Assembly: GCF_026391055.1 (NCBI RefSeq)
Contig: NZ_JAPLET010000030.1
Coordinates: forward strand, 434,001 to 498,000
Reading direction: 5' to 3'
DNA: 64,000 nucleotides
From: Spirosoma sp.
GTDB lineage: Bacteria; Bacteroidota; Bacteroidia; Cytophagales; Spirosomataceae
Of the stretch, positions 43,795 to 53,500 are shown piece by piece. A model generated the notes under the pieces. The model did no database searches. It was not told where the DNA came from and saw only the letters and a list, made by a program, of their open reading frames with translations. Every line of letters starts with the position of its first letter. Position 1 is the stretch's first letter. Made by a program: the position numbers and the translations under genes.

Positions 43795-45102
43795 CTAGGT
43801 TGGGTACTGCCATTCACCCCGGTAAGCACGGCTCAGGAGTTTATTTGCTTCAGGATCGTTCGGAATCTGACTCCCATCCCATTCCACACTCCGACCGAGT
43901 TTCATAGACAGCATACCCAGCAAGGCCATATTAGTAGAACGGTGACCAATTTCAATATCGCAAACGGGTAGTTTCTTGGTTTTGATACTATCCAGAAAAT
44001 TGGCCCAGAGCAAAGCAATATTCTGATCATCGGGTTTATCCAGTTGCGCATCCTGATGGATAACAGGCTTTTTCGAATCAGATGGGTAGAACGTCCAGCC
44101 ATCGAGCCAGCCCTGGTGGAACGTACCTTCTGTGCCGTAGAAGTACACACCTACGGCCTGCTGTGGATGTGTTTTCTCGGCATTGTTAGCCCCAAACGTC
44201 CGGTGTTCCCAAACAGCGGTGAAATCGTCGAATTCAAAGGTTGCCACCTGGTGGTCGGGGGCGTCGGTACTGTCTTTCTTAATGGCTCGCCCGCCGGTTG
44301 AGTACACCTTGCGCGGGTGATTTTGCTCCGTTATCCATAAAATCTGGTCGAGCCAATGAATGCCCCAGTCACCGAGGGTACCGTTTGCGTAGTTCAGGTA
44401 GTTACGCCAGCCCCGTGGGTGCATGGTTGGGTTGAAGGACCGGAGGGGTGCCGGTCCGCACCACATGTTCCAGTCCATTTCTTTCGGGACTTCGGCATCG
44501 GGTGTAAGCTGACCAGCCCCACCGCCATAATGCACAAACGCCCGCGCCATACCGATCTTGCCCAGCTTGCCCGATCGAAGGAATTCCCTACCCGACACGT
44601 TGTGGGGCGATACGCGCCGGTGCATACCTACCTGACAGATACGCCCCGTTTGCCGGGCCGTTTTTACCATAGCTTTCCCTTCATTGATGGTATGGCTGAT
44701 GGGCTTTTCGACATATACGTGAGCGCCTGCTTTCATAGCCTCAATAGCCACCAGCGGGTGCCAATGGTCGGGGGTAGCGACGATAACGATTTCGGGTTTC
44801 TCGGTCGCAATCATCTCCCGATAATCCCGGTATAGCTTCGGCTGGTCGGACGTTAGCTTACTGAGTTCCTCGCTGGTCTTTTTAAGCTGACGCGTATCAA
44901 CATCACAAAGGGCCACAATTTTCGATTCGCCCGCCTGCACGGCGCAACGCAGAATGTTGCCGCCCCACCAGCCAGCCCCAACAACGGCTGTCCGGTATTT
45001 TTGAGGAGCCTTACGGGTAATAAACGCCCGAACCTCAGCGGGATCAGTAATCAGCGAGGCTCCGGCAAGAACGGATGTCTTCAGGAAATCAGTACGGTTC
45101 AT
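43795..45102 (-). CDS. Gfo/Idh/MocA family oxidoreductase, probably exported
   Basis: 435 residues. The NAD(P)-binding Rossmann motif is AVVGAGWWGGNIL after an N-terminal stretch MNRTDFLKTSVLAGASL that looks like a signal or anchor without the twin arginine. The substrate domain has the diagnostic HVYVEKPISH (EKP) and later DWGIHWLDQILW. Family members oxidise sugars or related alcohols; the substrate is unknown. ATG at 45102 is preferred to a TTG at 45114. A decayed gene lies upstream. Confidence 0.9.
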   Translation of the reverse strand: MNRTDFLKTSVLAGASLITDPAEVRAFITRKAPQKYRTAVVGAGWWGGNILRCAVQAGESKIVALCDVDTRQLKKTSEELSKLTSDQPKLYRDYREMIATEKPEIVIVATPDHWHPLVAIEAMKAGAHVYVEKPISHTINEGKAMVKTARQTGRICQVGMHRRVSPHNVSGREFLRSGKLGKIGMARAFVHYGGGAGQLTPDAEVPKEMDWNMWCGPAPLRSFNPTMHPRGWRNYLNYANGTLGDWGIHWLDQILWITEQNHPRKVYSTGGRAIKKDSTDAPDHQVATFEFDDFTAVWEHRTFGANNAEKTHPQQAVGVYFYGTEGTFHQGWLDGWTFYPSDSKKPVIHQDAQLDKPDDQNIALLWANFLDSIKTKKLPVCDIEIGHRSTNMALLGMLSMKLGRSVEWDGSQIPNDPEANKLLSRAYRGEWQYPT

Positions 45103-45203
45103 CGGGTAAGGCAAGATTGCCCGGAATTGGTTAAAATGACGTTGAGACAGCCTTCACTGCCAGTATCCATTCAACCAAAGCAGGGTTTTCTGTTTTTTTA
45201 CCA

Positions 45204-45750
45204 TCAATTACCCAAACCAGCTACCAACGGCCTACCGGCCAGTGCCTGCATCAGCAAAGCGGTAACTATTATGAAGTAGACCGCTGCTATGATAATAACC
45301 TGGCGCGGTTGCCGGGCAATGTAATACCCGAACAAGGGAATAAGCTGTAGTGCGTGCCTGCAAAAAAAATGTGCAATCCGAAGGTCAACGTAGCGGCTAC
45401 TCCAGTTCAGGGCAGGCAGACCCGGATCACCGTCGGAGCACCAACAGTGTGGGCCATGCGACCGGCCATCAGGAACCCTTCTAACGCAAAAACAACAAAC
45501 AGCAAAATTCCCAACCGGATACCCCATATATAAGCCGTACGAATAGCCGCTGTATCGAGCCGAAAAAAGAGGTACCCAATGTAGGCTGTCCACGCGGTAA
45601 ACGCCGTACTGGCGATGCTCATCAGGCCAAACAGAAAGCCATCCGCTGGCGTACACACATTAAAATGTGACACTTTACCCCGGCTGGCCTGCCAGATGGT
45701 AATACCTAGCTTTAGGCAAACACGGCGACGAACATCCAGGTGTAGGCCTC
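45204..45750 (-). pseudogene. Frameshifted, truncated paralogue of the 7-helix membrane protein at 58825
   Basis: Minus-strand fragments align in order with the intact gene at 58825-59637: AYTWMFVAVF; then in another frame IWQASRGKVSHFNVCTP through FLMAGRMAHTVGAP (to about 45420); then in a third frame DGDPGLPALNWSSRYVDLRIAHFF to the C-terminus at 45204. At least two frameshifts (near 45715 and 45420) and the loss of about 70 N-terminal residues make it non-functional. A 15-bp palindrome (45757-45771) lies at its truncated end. Confidence 0.85.
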
Positions 45751-45857
45751 TATTAAGCGTAGCCGCTACGCATAACTACCCTAATTGGTACAGGACGGTG
45801 TTCCTCTCCTATGATGATGTAAAAAAAGTGGTCATTACATTGTCGTTAAAGGGAATG

Positions 45858-46289
45858 TTAGACCGATAGCTGCCGGGTGCGAATAACACGAATCAACCAG
45901 TAGAGCAGCAACCCAACCGGCCCCAGCATGAAGCAGAAAAATAAAGGAAGTACAATCAGCCACTGGGGAATGGCTTTTTCCTGTGCATCCCGCACAACGA
46001 CCGTTCCAGCTACCAGATCGAAGGCTAAGTAATGCACCCATCCAGCTAGCATAACGCCATCGCCCCCGTTTGAAAAGAGGCCTTTAACTCCCGCCAGAGT
46101 GCCGAAAGCCGCGAAATCGACCGGACCTCCGCCGAACAGATAGATGACGTAAATGATCGCCAACACCACCGGAATCAGGTATGAGTTCATCAACCATTTC
46201 GTCACGAACCAGCGGGGCGCAAAAATCATCAGCATCCATTGCGGCAACACAAGGGTACTGGCAAGGCTAAAAACGGCTTCGGGAGTCAT
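45858..46289 (-). CDS. ABA4-like (DUF4281) membrane protein
   Basis: A 143-residue protein with about four membrane helices. The conserved MLAGWVHYLAFDLVAGTVVVRDAQ and the C-terminal LGPVGLLLYWLIR match the ABA4 family, whose plant member is needed for neoxanthin formation; bacterial roles are unknown. The organism may contain carotenoids, but no carotenoid gene is adjacent. It follows the M19 dipeptidase on the same strand. Confidence 0.87.
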   Translation of the reverse strand: MTPEAVFSLASTLVLPQWMLMIFAPRWFVTKWLMNSYLIPVVLAIIYVIYLFGGGPVDFAAFGTLAGVKGLFSNGGDGVMLAGWVHYLAFDLVAGTVVVRDAQEKAIPQWLIVLPLFFCFMLGPVGLLLYWLIRVIRTRQLSV

Positions 46290-46329
46290 GGTTATTGGTG
46301 GAGTACGTGATTGGTTAAGTACGTGGAGT

Positions 46330-46418
46330 GGTTAAGTAGTGGAGTAAGTACAGGGGTTGTTAAGGCGTAGCTGGTAACTATATACTTAGTCCGCTCTACC
46401 TACTTCACTACTTAACAA
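46330..46418. repeat. Word-type inverted repeat overlapping the M19 stop codon
   Basis: TTAAGTAGTG (46332-46341) pairs with 46406-46415, with flanking GGAGTAAGTA words pairing imperfectly. The right arm contains the TAG stop of the dipeptidase gene (46408-46410). Further GGAGT/AAGTA words fill 46300-46330. Confidence 0.7.
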
Positions 46419-47616
46419 CCTTAGCTTGTCCCAGAACCCGCAACAGATTACCACCCCAGATCTTGGCGATGTCGGCTTCCGAGTAGTTCCGGCGGACGAG
46501 TTCGACGGTCAGGTTCTCGATTTCACTCACGTCTTCGAGCCCATTAACACCCCCGCCCCCATCGAAGTCCGAACCAATGCCCACGTGGTCGATACCCACC
46601 AGTTTAACGATGTGATCGATGTGATCGATAATATCCGACAGGCTGGCTCGTTCAGAGGCATATACTTTAGATACCGAGTCGCTCATAGCCGTCATTCGTG
46701 CTTCCATTTCCGGCGTCACGACTTTACCGACCCGCGCCATGCGTATTTTGGTTTTGGCAGCCCGGTTGGCATCGGAAGGCTTCTTTAAGTAATCGCTCAC
46801 GAAGTTGACTTGCACCACACCCCCTTTGGCGGCAATAGCTTTGATCATATCGTCAGTCATGTTTCGCGGGAAATCGCACAACGCCCGGCAGTTGGAGTGC
46901 GATGCAATAACGGGCGCTTTGGAGAGCGCCAGCGCGTCATAAAAGGTGCTGTCGGCCACGTGCGACACATCGATGAGGATGCCCAGGCGGTTCATTTCGG
47001 GTACTACCTGCTTACCGAAATCACTCAGACCGCCGTAGATCGGGCCGTCGGGGTCGGTCGATGAATCGCCGATGAGGTTGTTGGCGAAGTGAGTCAGGGT
47101 CATGTATCGGCAGCCCAGATCATAGTAGGTCTTGAGCATCGACAGGTCTTTCCCGACCGGGTAACCGTTTTCCATCCCGATAAATACCGCCCGTTTACCG
47201 GCTTTCTTGATTCGGTAGGCATCGGCGGGTGTGGTCGCCAGTTCGGCCAGATTTGGGTATTTTTTCAGGGCTTTGTGAATCAGGTCGAACTGGTTCAGCG
47301 CATTGCGTTTGGCTTCGGCATGGCCTTCGTCGGTACGCGGCCCCTGTGAGGTATATACGGCAAAGAACATAGCGTCCATGCTCCCTTTTTTCATGCGCGG
47401 AAAGTCGATCTGCGAGCCGTCGCGTTTGGTATCGTGCGAAGCGCCCACATCGAAACCGGGCTTCTGCAGCATAATTGGTGCATCGGCGTGAGTATCGAGC
47501 GTTAGCACGCGCTGGTGAATTTTATGGGCTTTTTTGGTGATCGGATCGTCGTTGCCGGGAGAAATTGCGCTAAACGAGCTGAATGTAAGTAGTATTGACA
47601 GAACGGTAGAGATCAT
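46408..47616 (-). CDS. Membrane dipeptidase, family M19
   Basis: A 402-residue zinc dipeptidase. The metal ligands are in VLTLDTHADAP (HxD) and later GMENGYP, IDVSHVAD, ASHSNCRAL and HVGIGSDFDGGGG. An N-terminal signal peptide (MISTVLSILLTFSSFSAIS) predicts export. The family cleaves dipeptides, sometimes with a D-residue. The C-terminal KVVK and stop come from the repeat arm described at 46330. Confidence 0.94.
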   Translation of the reverse strand: MISTVLSILLTFSSFSAISPGNDDPITKKAHKIHQRVLTLDTHADAPIMLQKPGFDVGASHDTKRDGSQIDFPRMKKGSMDAMFFAVYTSQGPRTDEGHAEAKRNALNQFDLIHKALKKYPNLAELATTPADAYRIKKAGKRAVFIGMENGYPVGKDLSMLKTYYDLGCRYMTLTHFANNLIGDSSTDPDGPIYGGLSDFGKQVVPEMNRLGILIDVSHVADSTFYDALALSKAPVIASHSNCRALCDFPRNMTDDMIKAIAAKGGVVQVNFVSDYLKKPSDANRAAKTKIRMARVGKVVTPEMEARMTAMSDSVSKVYASERASLSDIIDHIDHIVKLVGIDHVGIGSDFDGGGGVNGLEDVSEIENLTVELVRRNYSEADIAKIWGGNLLRVLGQAKVVK

Positions 47617-47712
47617 AATGAGTCAGGTTGTAGTAGAAAAAGACATTCTTTCGAAACTACACATTGCCTCTCTGAATATCAAACTTTCATCCGAAACGTG
47701 CTGTTATGGCAC

Positions 47713-47720
47713 TACCTTTG
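47713..47720 (+). promoter_or_regulatory. -7 promoter element upstream of ubiE/menG
   Basis: TACCTTTG, an exact TAnnTTTG match. It predicts a leader of about 140 bases that includes the hairpin at 47746-47835. Confidence 0.6.
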
Positions 47721-47745
47721 TGGCACCGCAATTTAAGTAGCAGGA

Positions 47746-47835
47746 GTGAGTACCAGGAGTGAGGAGGGCTGGCGCATACTTTTTGCTGACCCCGGTCTAT
47801 TGGTGTGGTCAGCCCTCCTCACTCCTGGTACTCAC
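47746..47835 (+). repeat. Perfect 26-bp inverted repeat in the ubiE/menG leader
   Basis: Arms 47746-47771 and 47810-47835 are exact complements built of GAGTGAG/CAGGAGTGAG words. A nested CTGACC/GGTCAG pair lies in the 38-base loop. The stem ends 30 bases before the ATG at 47866. If the promoter at 47713 is used, the whole structure is in the mRNA leader. Confidence 0.8.
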
Positions 47836-47865
47836 TTCTACTACTCACTTTTTCTTTATTTACCC

Positions 47866-48600
47866 ATGTCCGTCGTTCCCTATAAAGATAAAGACACCTC
47901 CAAGCGCGAGCAGGTTGCGGAGATGTTCGATAGTATTTCGCCGAAGTATGACTTATTGAACCATGTTCTGAGTGGTGGTATAGATATTCTGTGGCGTAAA
48001 CGAGCCATCCGCGAACTCCGGAAAGCGTCTGCTCAATCCCCCAAACGCATCCTCGACATAGCCACCGGTACCGGCGATTTCGCCCTGGAGGCCCTGGCAT
48101 TAAAGCCCGAGAAAGTTGTAGGAATGGACATTTCGGAAGGGATGCTCTCGGTGGGCCGCGAGAAAATGAAGAAGCGTGGCGTCGACCAGATTATCGAAAT
48201 GCGCTCAGGTGATTCAGAAGGATTGCCCCTGCCAGACAATGATTTCGATGCTGTCATCGTTGCATTTGGTGTGCGTAACTTCGAGAATCTGCTGAAAGGT
48301 CTGACCGACATGCACCGTGTAACGCGCCCCGGTGGTGTGTGCGTCGTGCTGGAGTTCTCGAATCCGCGCCAGTTTCCGTTTAAACAGCTTTACAGTTTTT
48401 ACTCCAGTACCATTCTGCCGCTCATCGGGCGTGTAGTAAGCAAAGACTCGTCGGCCTATACCTACCTACCTGAATCGGTACAGGCGTTTCCTGATGGTCC
48501 TGACTTTCTGCGCATTTATGAAGCGGCCGGATTCAAAAACACCAAATGGATACCGCTCACCTTCGGCGTTGCGTCAATTTACATCGGCCACAAGGCCTAA
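47866..48600 (+). CDS. menG: Demethylmenaquinone methyltransferase (UbiE/MenG)
   Basis: A 244-residue class I SAM methyltransferase that converts demethylmenaquinone to menaquinone, the usual quinone of Bacteroidota. Motifs: EMFDSISPKYDLLNHVLSGGID, the SAM-binding ILDIATGTGDFALEAL, FDAVIVAFGVRNFENL, and TFGVASIYIGHK at the end. The ATG at 47866 follows the leader hairpin; the frame is open upstream only through the repeat. porT follows on the same strand, an arrangement I recall from other Bacteroidota. Confidence 0.95.
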   Translation: MSVVPYKDKDTSKREQVAEMFDSISPKYDLLNHVLSGGIDILWRKRAIRELRKASAQSPKRILDIATGTGDFALEALALKPEKVVGMDISEGMLSVGREKMKKRGVDQIIEMRSGDSEGLPLPDNDFDAVIVAFGVRNFENLLKGLTDMHRVTRPGGVCVVLEFSNPRQFPFKQLYSFYSSTILPLIGRVVSKDSSAYTYLPESVQAFPDGPDFLRIYEAAGFKNTKWIPLTFGVASIYIGHKA

Positions 48601-48659
48601 TTCCGGCTGGTTCATCTCGAACCAATGCTGTCTTACTACCCATAACTGCCCGACTATCG

Positions 48660-49355
48660 GTGCAGACCGGCTTCCTTTTGTTGCTGTTTAGTCTCGTTTC
48701 GGTCAGCACACAGGCCCAAACGAGCTACAAATACATACGAAAACACCTTGAGCGGTACGATGACAAGACCATTCATTACGGTTTTTTCTTTGCCGCTCCG
48801 ATTACCCGATTCAGCGTTACACACAGCCCGCAATTTCTGACGGCGGATTCGGCCTATCGTATCTATTCGCCGAATAAACCAGCATTTCGTGTTGGGTTTG
48901 TTGTCAATGCCTATTTAAACGACCGCTTCGATCTGCGGCTTACACCCTCGGTATCCCTGTTTAGCCGGGAGGTCCAGTACGATTATCCGGGCGGCACGTC
49001 AAAGACGGAAATTCGGGAATCGACCTGGATTGATTTCCCGCTGTTGCTCAAATACAAATCTGAACGGCGCAACAACAGCCGGATGTATCTGCTGGCGGGC
49101 GGTACGTTCAGCGTTGAGAGTAACGTGCGCCGAAAAGAGACGCAAGGTATAAGCCGACTGAGTACCAGCACGATGGATTTTGCGGTTGAATATGGTTTTG
49201 GCTTCGAGCAGTTTTTCGAGTATTTTAAATTCGCACCCGAAATCCGCTTCTCCCATGGGCTCGTTAATCTTTACCGTCCTGGCACCAATGCCGCTAGTAT
49301 AGGGATCAATAAACTAACCACGCACTCGGTAACGCTTTACTTAAATTTCGAGTAG
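48660..49355 (+). CDS. porT: PorT-like outer-membrane beta-barrel protein (type 9 secretion)
   Basis: About 231 residues. A signal peptide (GFLLLLFSLVSVSTQAQ) precedes the family N-terminus DDKTIHYGFFFAAPITRFSV and a beta barrel with LRLTPSVSLFSREVQY, LLLKYKSER and a C-terminal aromatic strand. PorT is needed for type 9 secretion and gliding in Bacteroidota. No in-frame ATG fits; the GTG at 48660 gives a good signal peptide. The ORF is open back to 48546, inside menG, but that part is not signal-like. Confidence 0.8.
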   Translation: MQTGFLLLLFSLVSVSTQAQTSYKYIRKHLERYDDKTIHYGFFFAAPITRFSVTHSPQFLTADSAYRIYSPNKPAFRVGFVVNAYLNDRFDLRLTPSVSLFSREVQYDYPGGTSKTEIRESTWIDFPLLLKYKSERRNNSRMYLLAGGTFSVESNVRRKETQGISRLSTSTMDFAVEYGFGFEQFFEYFKFAPEIRFSHGLVNLYRPGTNAASIGINKLTTHSVTLYLNFE

Positions 49356-49414
49356 AAAAAGATCACTGTCAATCAGGCAATTAAAAAATAATTCACTTTT
49401 TTTTGGCCTCAGGC

Positions 49415-49446
49415 TTGCATAAAGGCATTTTAGGCTCTTATATTTG
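49415..49446 (+). promoter_or_regulatory. Promoter of tRNA-Val
   Basis: -33 TTG (49415-49417), 21-base spacer, -7 TATATTTG (49439-49446). The -7 box is an exact TAnnTTTG match. Confidence 0.75.
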
Positions 49447-49489
49447 CACTCCCAAACGACGACAATCGCAAGGGAAAATATAAAGAAAA

Positions 49490-49567
49490 GGGAGTTTAGC
49501 TCAGCTGGTTCAGAGCATCTGCCTTACAAGCAGAGGGTCGGCGGTTCGAACCCGTCAACTCCCACCA
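49490..49567 (+). tRNA. tRNA-Val (TAC)
   Basis: Acceptor GGGAGTT pairs with AACTCCC. The anticodon loop CTTACAA gives TAC. T arm GGCGG-TTCGAAC-CCGTC. The discriminator A at 49564 is followed by CCA (49565-49567), encoded in the DNA, unlike the other tRNA in this window. Confidence 0.97.
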
Positions 49568-49572
49568 GAATA

Positions 49573-49606
49573 AAAAGGCACTTATCAGAAATGGTAAGTG
49601 CCTTTT
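49573..49606 (+). terminator. Terminator after tRNA-Val
   Basis: AAAAGGCACTTA (49573-49584) pairs with TAAGTGCCTTTT (49595-49606). Confidence 0.88.
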
Positions 49607-49699
49607 CGTTGTTAGGTACAACAACCGTTTTACATTTCATTTGTAGACTCCCAAAAGGTAGACTGGTAGGATCAAAGGCCATTAACGCTATGCTATAGA

Positions 49700-49963
49700 A
49701 TGGAAGAAGAACCCCAAAATCCATTTGCAAAAAAGGACAGAAGTCCACGAAAAGGAAAGAACATTCAATGGCATCAATAAGAATTAGAACGCCAAACACA
49801 CTTGAAAGAAATTTGGCGGTTGCCCATTGACGAGCGACGGAAACAAGCCGATGGCCGGCAATCGGTACAGCGACGCTGGGACTGTGAAGCCGGTGGTTTT
49901 TACAGTGATTAGGAACACGACCGTCGTATTCAGGAACTGATGAAATCATATAAGGCTATATGA
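49700..49963 (+). pseudogene. Decayed small gene with two in-frame stops, downstream of tRNA-Val
   Basis: From the ATG at 49700 one frame reads MEEEPQNPFAKKDRSP..., a TAA at 49778, ELERQTHLKEIWRLPIDERR..., RRWDCEAGGFYSD, a TAG at 49910, EHDRRIQELMKSYKAI, then TGA at 49961. The continuous protein-like character of one frame across two stops suggests a small former gene of unknown function. No family is recognised, and it may be chance. Confidence 0.45.
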
Positions 49964-50188
49964 TTGGTCTATAGTTACTCGTTTTGTTTTCTAAAACTCG
50001 CCAGATGGCGTGTATTAGAAACTATTACCTTCCTACAAACCACAGTTTTATTGTAGGCGGGTAAAGCTAGGCATAGTGATATACTCTGTCCAACTCCAAC
50101 GTCTGCCGCATGTATACGGTTGGTTACCAGCTTCGAGTAGTGCCAATCACTTACCTAAAATCGGATAGACAACATCGTAAATAGCACA

Positions 50189-50218
50189 AAAAAAAGGCTG
50201 TTCGAACAGCCTTTTTTT
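50189..50218. terminator. Palindromic hairpin with A/T runs
   Basis: A perfect 15-bp palindrome: seven A, GGCTGTTC then GAACAGCC and seven T. No intact gene ends nearby; it may be left over from the decayed gene at 49700. Confidence 0.75.
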
Positions 50219-50496
50219 CGTGCTAACATTTCCAAATAATCCCTACTTAGGTAACAAAAAATAGAACACACAACCAATTATTCTTAAATCGTAAACTCCT
50301 ACTAATACACTATATACCAAACAATTATTATCACAAAAATAAGATAACCATCAGCAATCGTTGAATGATTTCAATAAGTAATTAAGAGCTTATCAGTAAC
50401 ATTATATAACAATATAAACATTTAATATAAATTTGTCTATATCATATTTATACAGTATTAATCATACGCAATGAAAGACTTTTTAAGAATAATATA

Positions 50497-50525
50497 TTGA
50501 TTTTATATATTATAACGTACTTTTG
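50497..50525 (+). promoter_or_regulatory. Promoter of the SusC/SusD/GH116 genes
   Basis: -33 TTG (50497-50499), 18-base spacer, -7 TACTTTTG (50518-50525), 45 bases before the susC ATG. Confidence 0.65.
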
Positions 50526-50570
50526 CCCCGAAATTAAAACTCAATTAAAACACTTTATCGGTAACACTTC

Positions 50571-53500
50571 ATGGGAAAATTTATATTGGGCAGTTGGCTT
50601 CTGGCCCTTCTATCCTGTTTACCCGCTCTGGCGCAGGATTTTACGGTGAGTGGCCGGGTAACATCCTCCGAAGACGGGGGCGGGCTGCCCGGCGTAAGCG
50701 TACAACTTAAAGGAACAACGCGCGGCACCACCACCGACGCCGAAGGCAACTATCGGTTAAACGCGCCCGCTACGGGCCGGTTGGTATTCAGCTTCATTGG
50801 CTATGCGTCTCAGGAGATTGCCATAGGTAACAAGTCGACCATCACGGTGAACATGGTGCCCGATGCCGCTAATCTGGACGAGGTTATCGTAACCACCTTT
50901 GGTACGGCAAAACGGGCATCCTTTACGGGTTCGGCGGGTACGCTGTCACCAACGCAGATTCAGAATCGTGGCGTTAGTAACGTGGCACAGGCACTTTCGG
51001 GTGCGGTATCTGGCGTTCAGACAACGGCCGGCAGCGGTCAGCCGGGCTCTGCTCCCGAAATTCGTATCCGGGGCTTCGGCTCTATCTCGTCGGGAAATGA
51101 CCCACTGTATGTGGTAGATGGCATTCCGTATTCGGGCAATATTGCCAACATCAACCCGAGCGATATCGAAAGCGTGTCGGTGCTGAAAGATGCGGCCTCA
51201 ACCGCCCTTTACGGTGCGCGAGCGGCTAATGGCGTGGTGGTCGTAACGACAAAAAAAGGCCAGAAAGACCGGAGTACCATCAACGTGCGCTATACACAGG
51301 GCTTTAGCAGCCGGGGTCTGCCCGAATACGACCGGGTTGGCGTTGGCGAGTACTACCCGCTGATGTGGGAAACCTACCGAAACAGCATTGCCTACCGGGC
51401 CACTAACCCCGTTGCGCTGGCAACGGCAAACGCCGATGCCACAAACCGCCTGGTTAGTCTGGTCGGCTACAATGTATACAACGTACTCGGCAATCAGCTG
51501 GTTAATACCGACGGGCAGTTCAACCAAAACGCCCAGCTTCTGTTTTCGCCCGACGATCTGAACTGGGAGAAGCCGATTACGCGTCAGGGGAACCGGCGTG
51601 AGCTGAACGTAAGCTTCGCTGGCGGACAGAAAAACTCCGACTATTTTGTGTCCTTGGGTTACCTCAACGACAAAGGGTATCTGATCCGCTCCGACTTCGA
51701 GCGGTTTACGGGCCGGATCAACATCAACTCTCAGATGAAACCCTGGTTTCGGGTAGGAGCCAACCTATCGACGACCATCTCGAAATCCAACCAGGCAGAT
51801 GCCGATGGCAGCACCAACTTTGTGAACCCGTTCTTTTTCTCGCGAAATATCGGCCCTATTTATCCTGTATACGCGTACGACCCGAATAATGTCGGCCAGT
51901 TTCTAACGCTGCCGAACGGTCAGCGACGCTGGGATTACGGAAACCTGACGTCCTTGGGCTTACCTGCCCGACCCCAGTTCGGTGGTCGCCATTCGGTTGC
52001 GGAGACGTTGCTGAACCAGAATTTTCTGCGTCGTAACGTACTGGGCGCACGAGGCTTCGCCGAAGTTTCGTTCCTGAAAGATTTCAAGTTCTCGGTGAAC
52101 GTCGGTACGGACATTACCAATACGAATGTGTTCACCTATGGCAACCCCGAAGTGGGTGACGGTGCTCCGGCGGGCCGTGCGAACCACCAGTTTCAGAACA
52201 TCACTAGCTTCAACCTCAACCAGTTGCTGAACTACAACAAGTCGTTTGGAAAAAATACGTTCGATGTGCTGCTGGGCCACGAGAACTTCAGCATCAACGA
52301 CAACAACCTGGAAGGGTCGCGTTCGCAGCAAATTGTAGATGGCAACTACGAGTTAGGCAACTTCACAACCACAACCTTTCTGTCGTCGGTATACAACACG
52401 CGTCGGGTGGAGGGCTATTTCTCCCGTATCAACTACGACTACGACCAGAAGTACTTTCTCTCCACTTCGGTTCGACGCGATGGCTCAAGTAAGTTCTACC
52501 GGGATTCCCGCTGGGGTACGTTCTACTCCGTGAGTGGCGCGTGGCGTATCGACCAGGAAGATTTCCTACGGGCTATCCCAACCATCAACTCCATGAAATT
52601 ACGGGCTTCGTATGGTCAGACCGGTAATGATGGCGGAGGAAATACGGCGGCTTTTGCCCAGGACAATACCATCAGTTATTACGCCTGGCAGCCTTTGTTC
52701 GGCTTAGGGAGCTGGAACAACGCATCGGAAGCGGGTATTCTGCAAACGAGCCTTGGCAACCAGAACCTGGCCTGGGAATCGAGCAACTCCTTCGATGCCG
52801 CTCTGGAGTTCAGCCTGTTCAAAGGACGTGTTTCCGGCACGGTCGAGTACTTCGACCGACGGTCGTCCAACCTGATCTTCGCCGTACCCTTACCCCTGTC
52901 GGATGGCATTTCGACAGTTACCCGAAATATCGGCACGATGTACAACCGGGGTATGGAGGTTGAACTGGGCATTGAACCCATCCGTACGAAGGACTTTACC
53001 TGGCGCATCGACCTGAACGCCACCCGTGTGAAAAACCGGATTACGAAGATGCCCGATGAAAATCCCGAAATTATTGATGGCACGAAAAAACTAGCCGTTG
53101 GCCGGTCTATCTATGACTACTGGCTCCGCGAATACATGGGTGTGAACTCAACAACGGGCGAAGCACAATACCGGGCGGCAAACTATGTGGCGTCGAACTC
53201 CCGTATTACCGAAGGCGGTGACACGCTCACAACCAGCGTCAATAATGCACGCTACCATTACAGCGGCTCGTCGATCCCCGCAGTGTCGGGTGGGTTTACG
53301 AATACCTTCCGCTACAAAGGCATTACCCTATCGGCGCTGACTGTGTATCAGTTAGGCGGTAAGACCTACGATGGAGCTTACGCAGCCCTGATGAGTTCGG
53401 GCGGGTATGGCAGCGCTAAATCCGTCGACATTCTGAACCGGTGGCGGAACCCCGGCGACATCACCAACGTGCCTCGCATGGACGCTGGACGCACGTCGGA

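Larger units (their letters stand above)
49964..50570. other. Gene-free, AT-rich region upstream of susC
   Basis: No coding frame of note. Apart from the palindrome at 50189-50218, base composition falls to very AT-rich from 50230 to 50520, unlike the rest of the window. It may hold upstream regulatory sites of the SusC operon. Confidence 0.6.

Noticed and set aside
45858-46289. Carotenoid/retinal gene cluster including the ABA4-like gene and the rhodopsin
   Set aside because: They are 35 kb apart with no other carotenoid or retinal gene near either, so no cluster can be claimed.
48546-48659. PorT start inside menG at 48546
   Set aside because: The extra residues are not signal-like and come from the overlapping menG frame; the GTG at 48660 gives a proper signal peptide.
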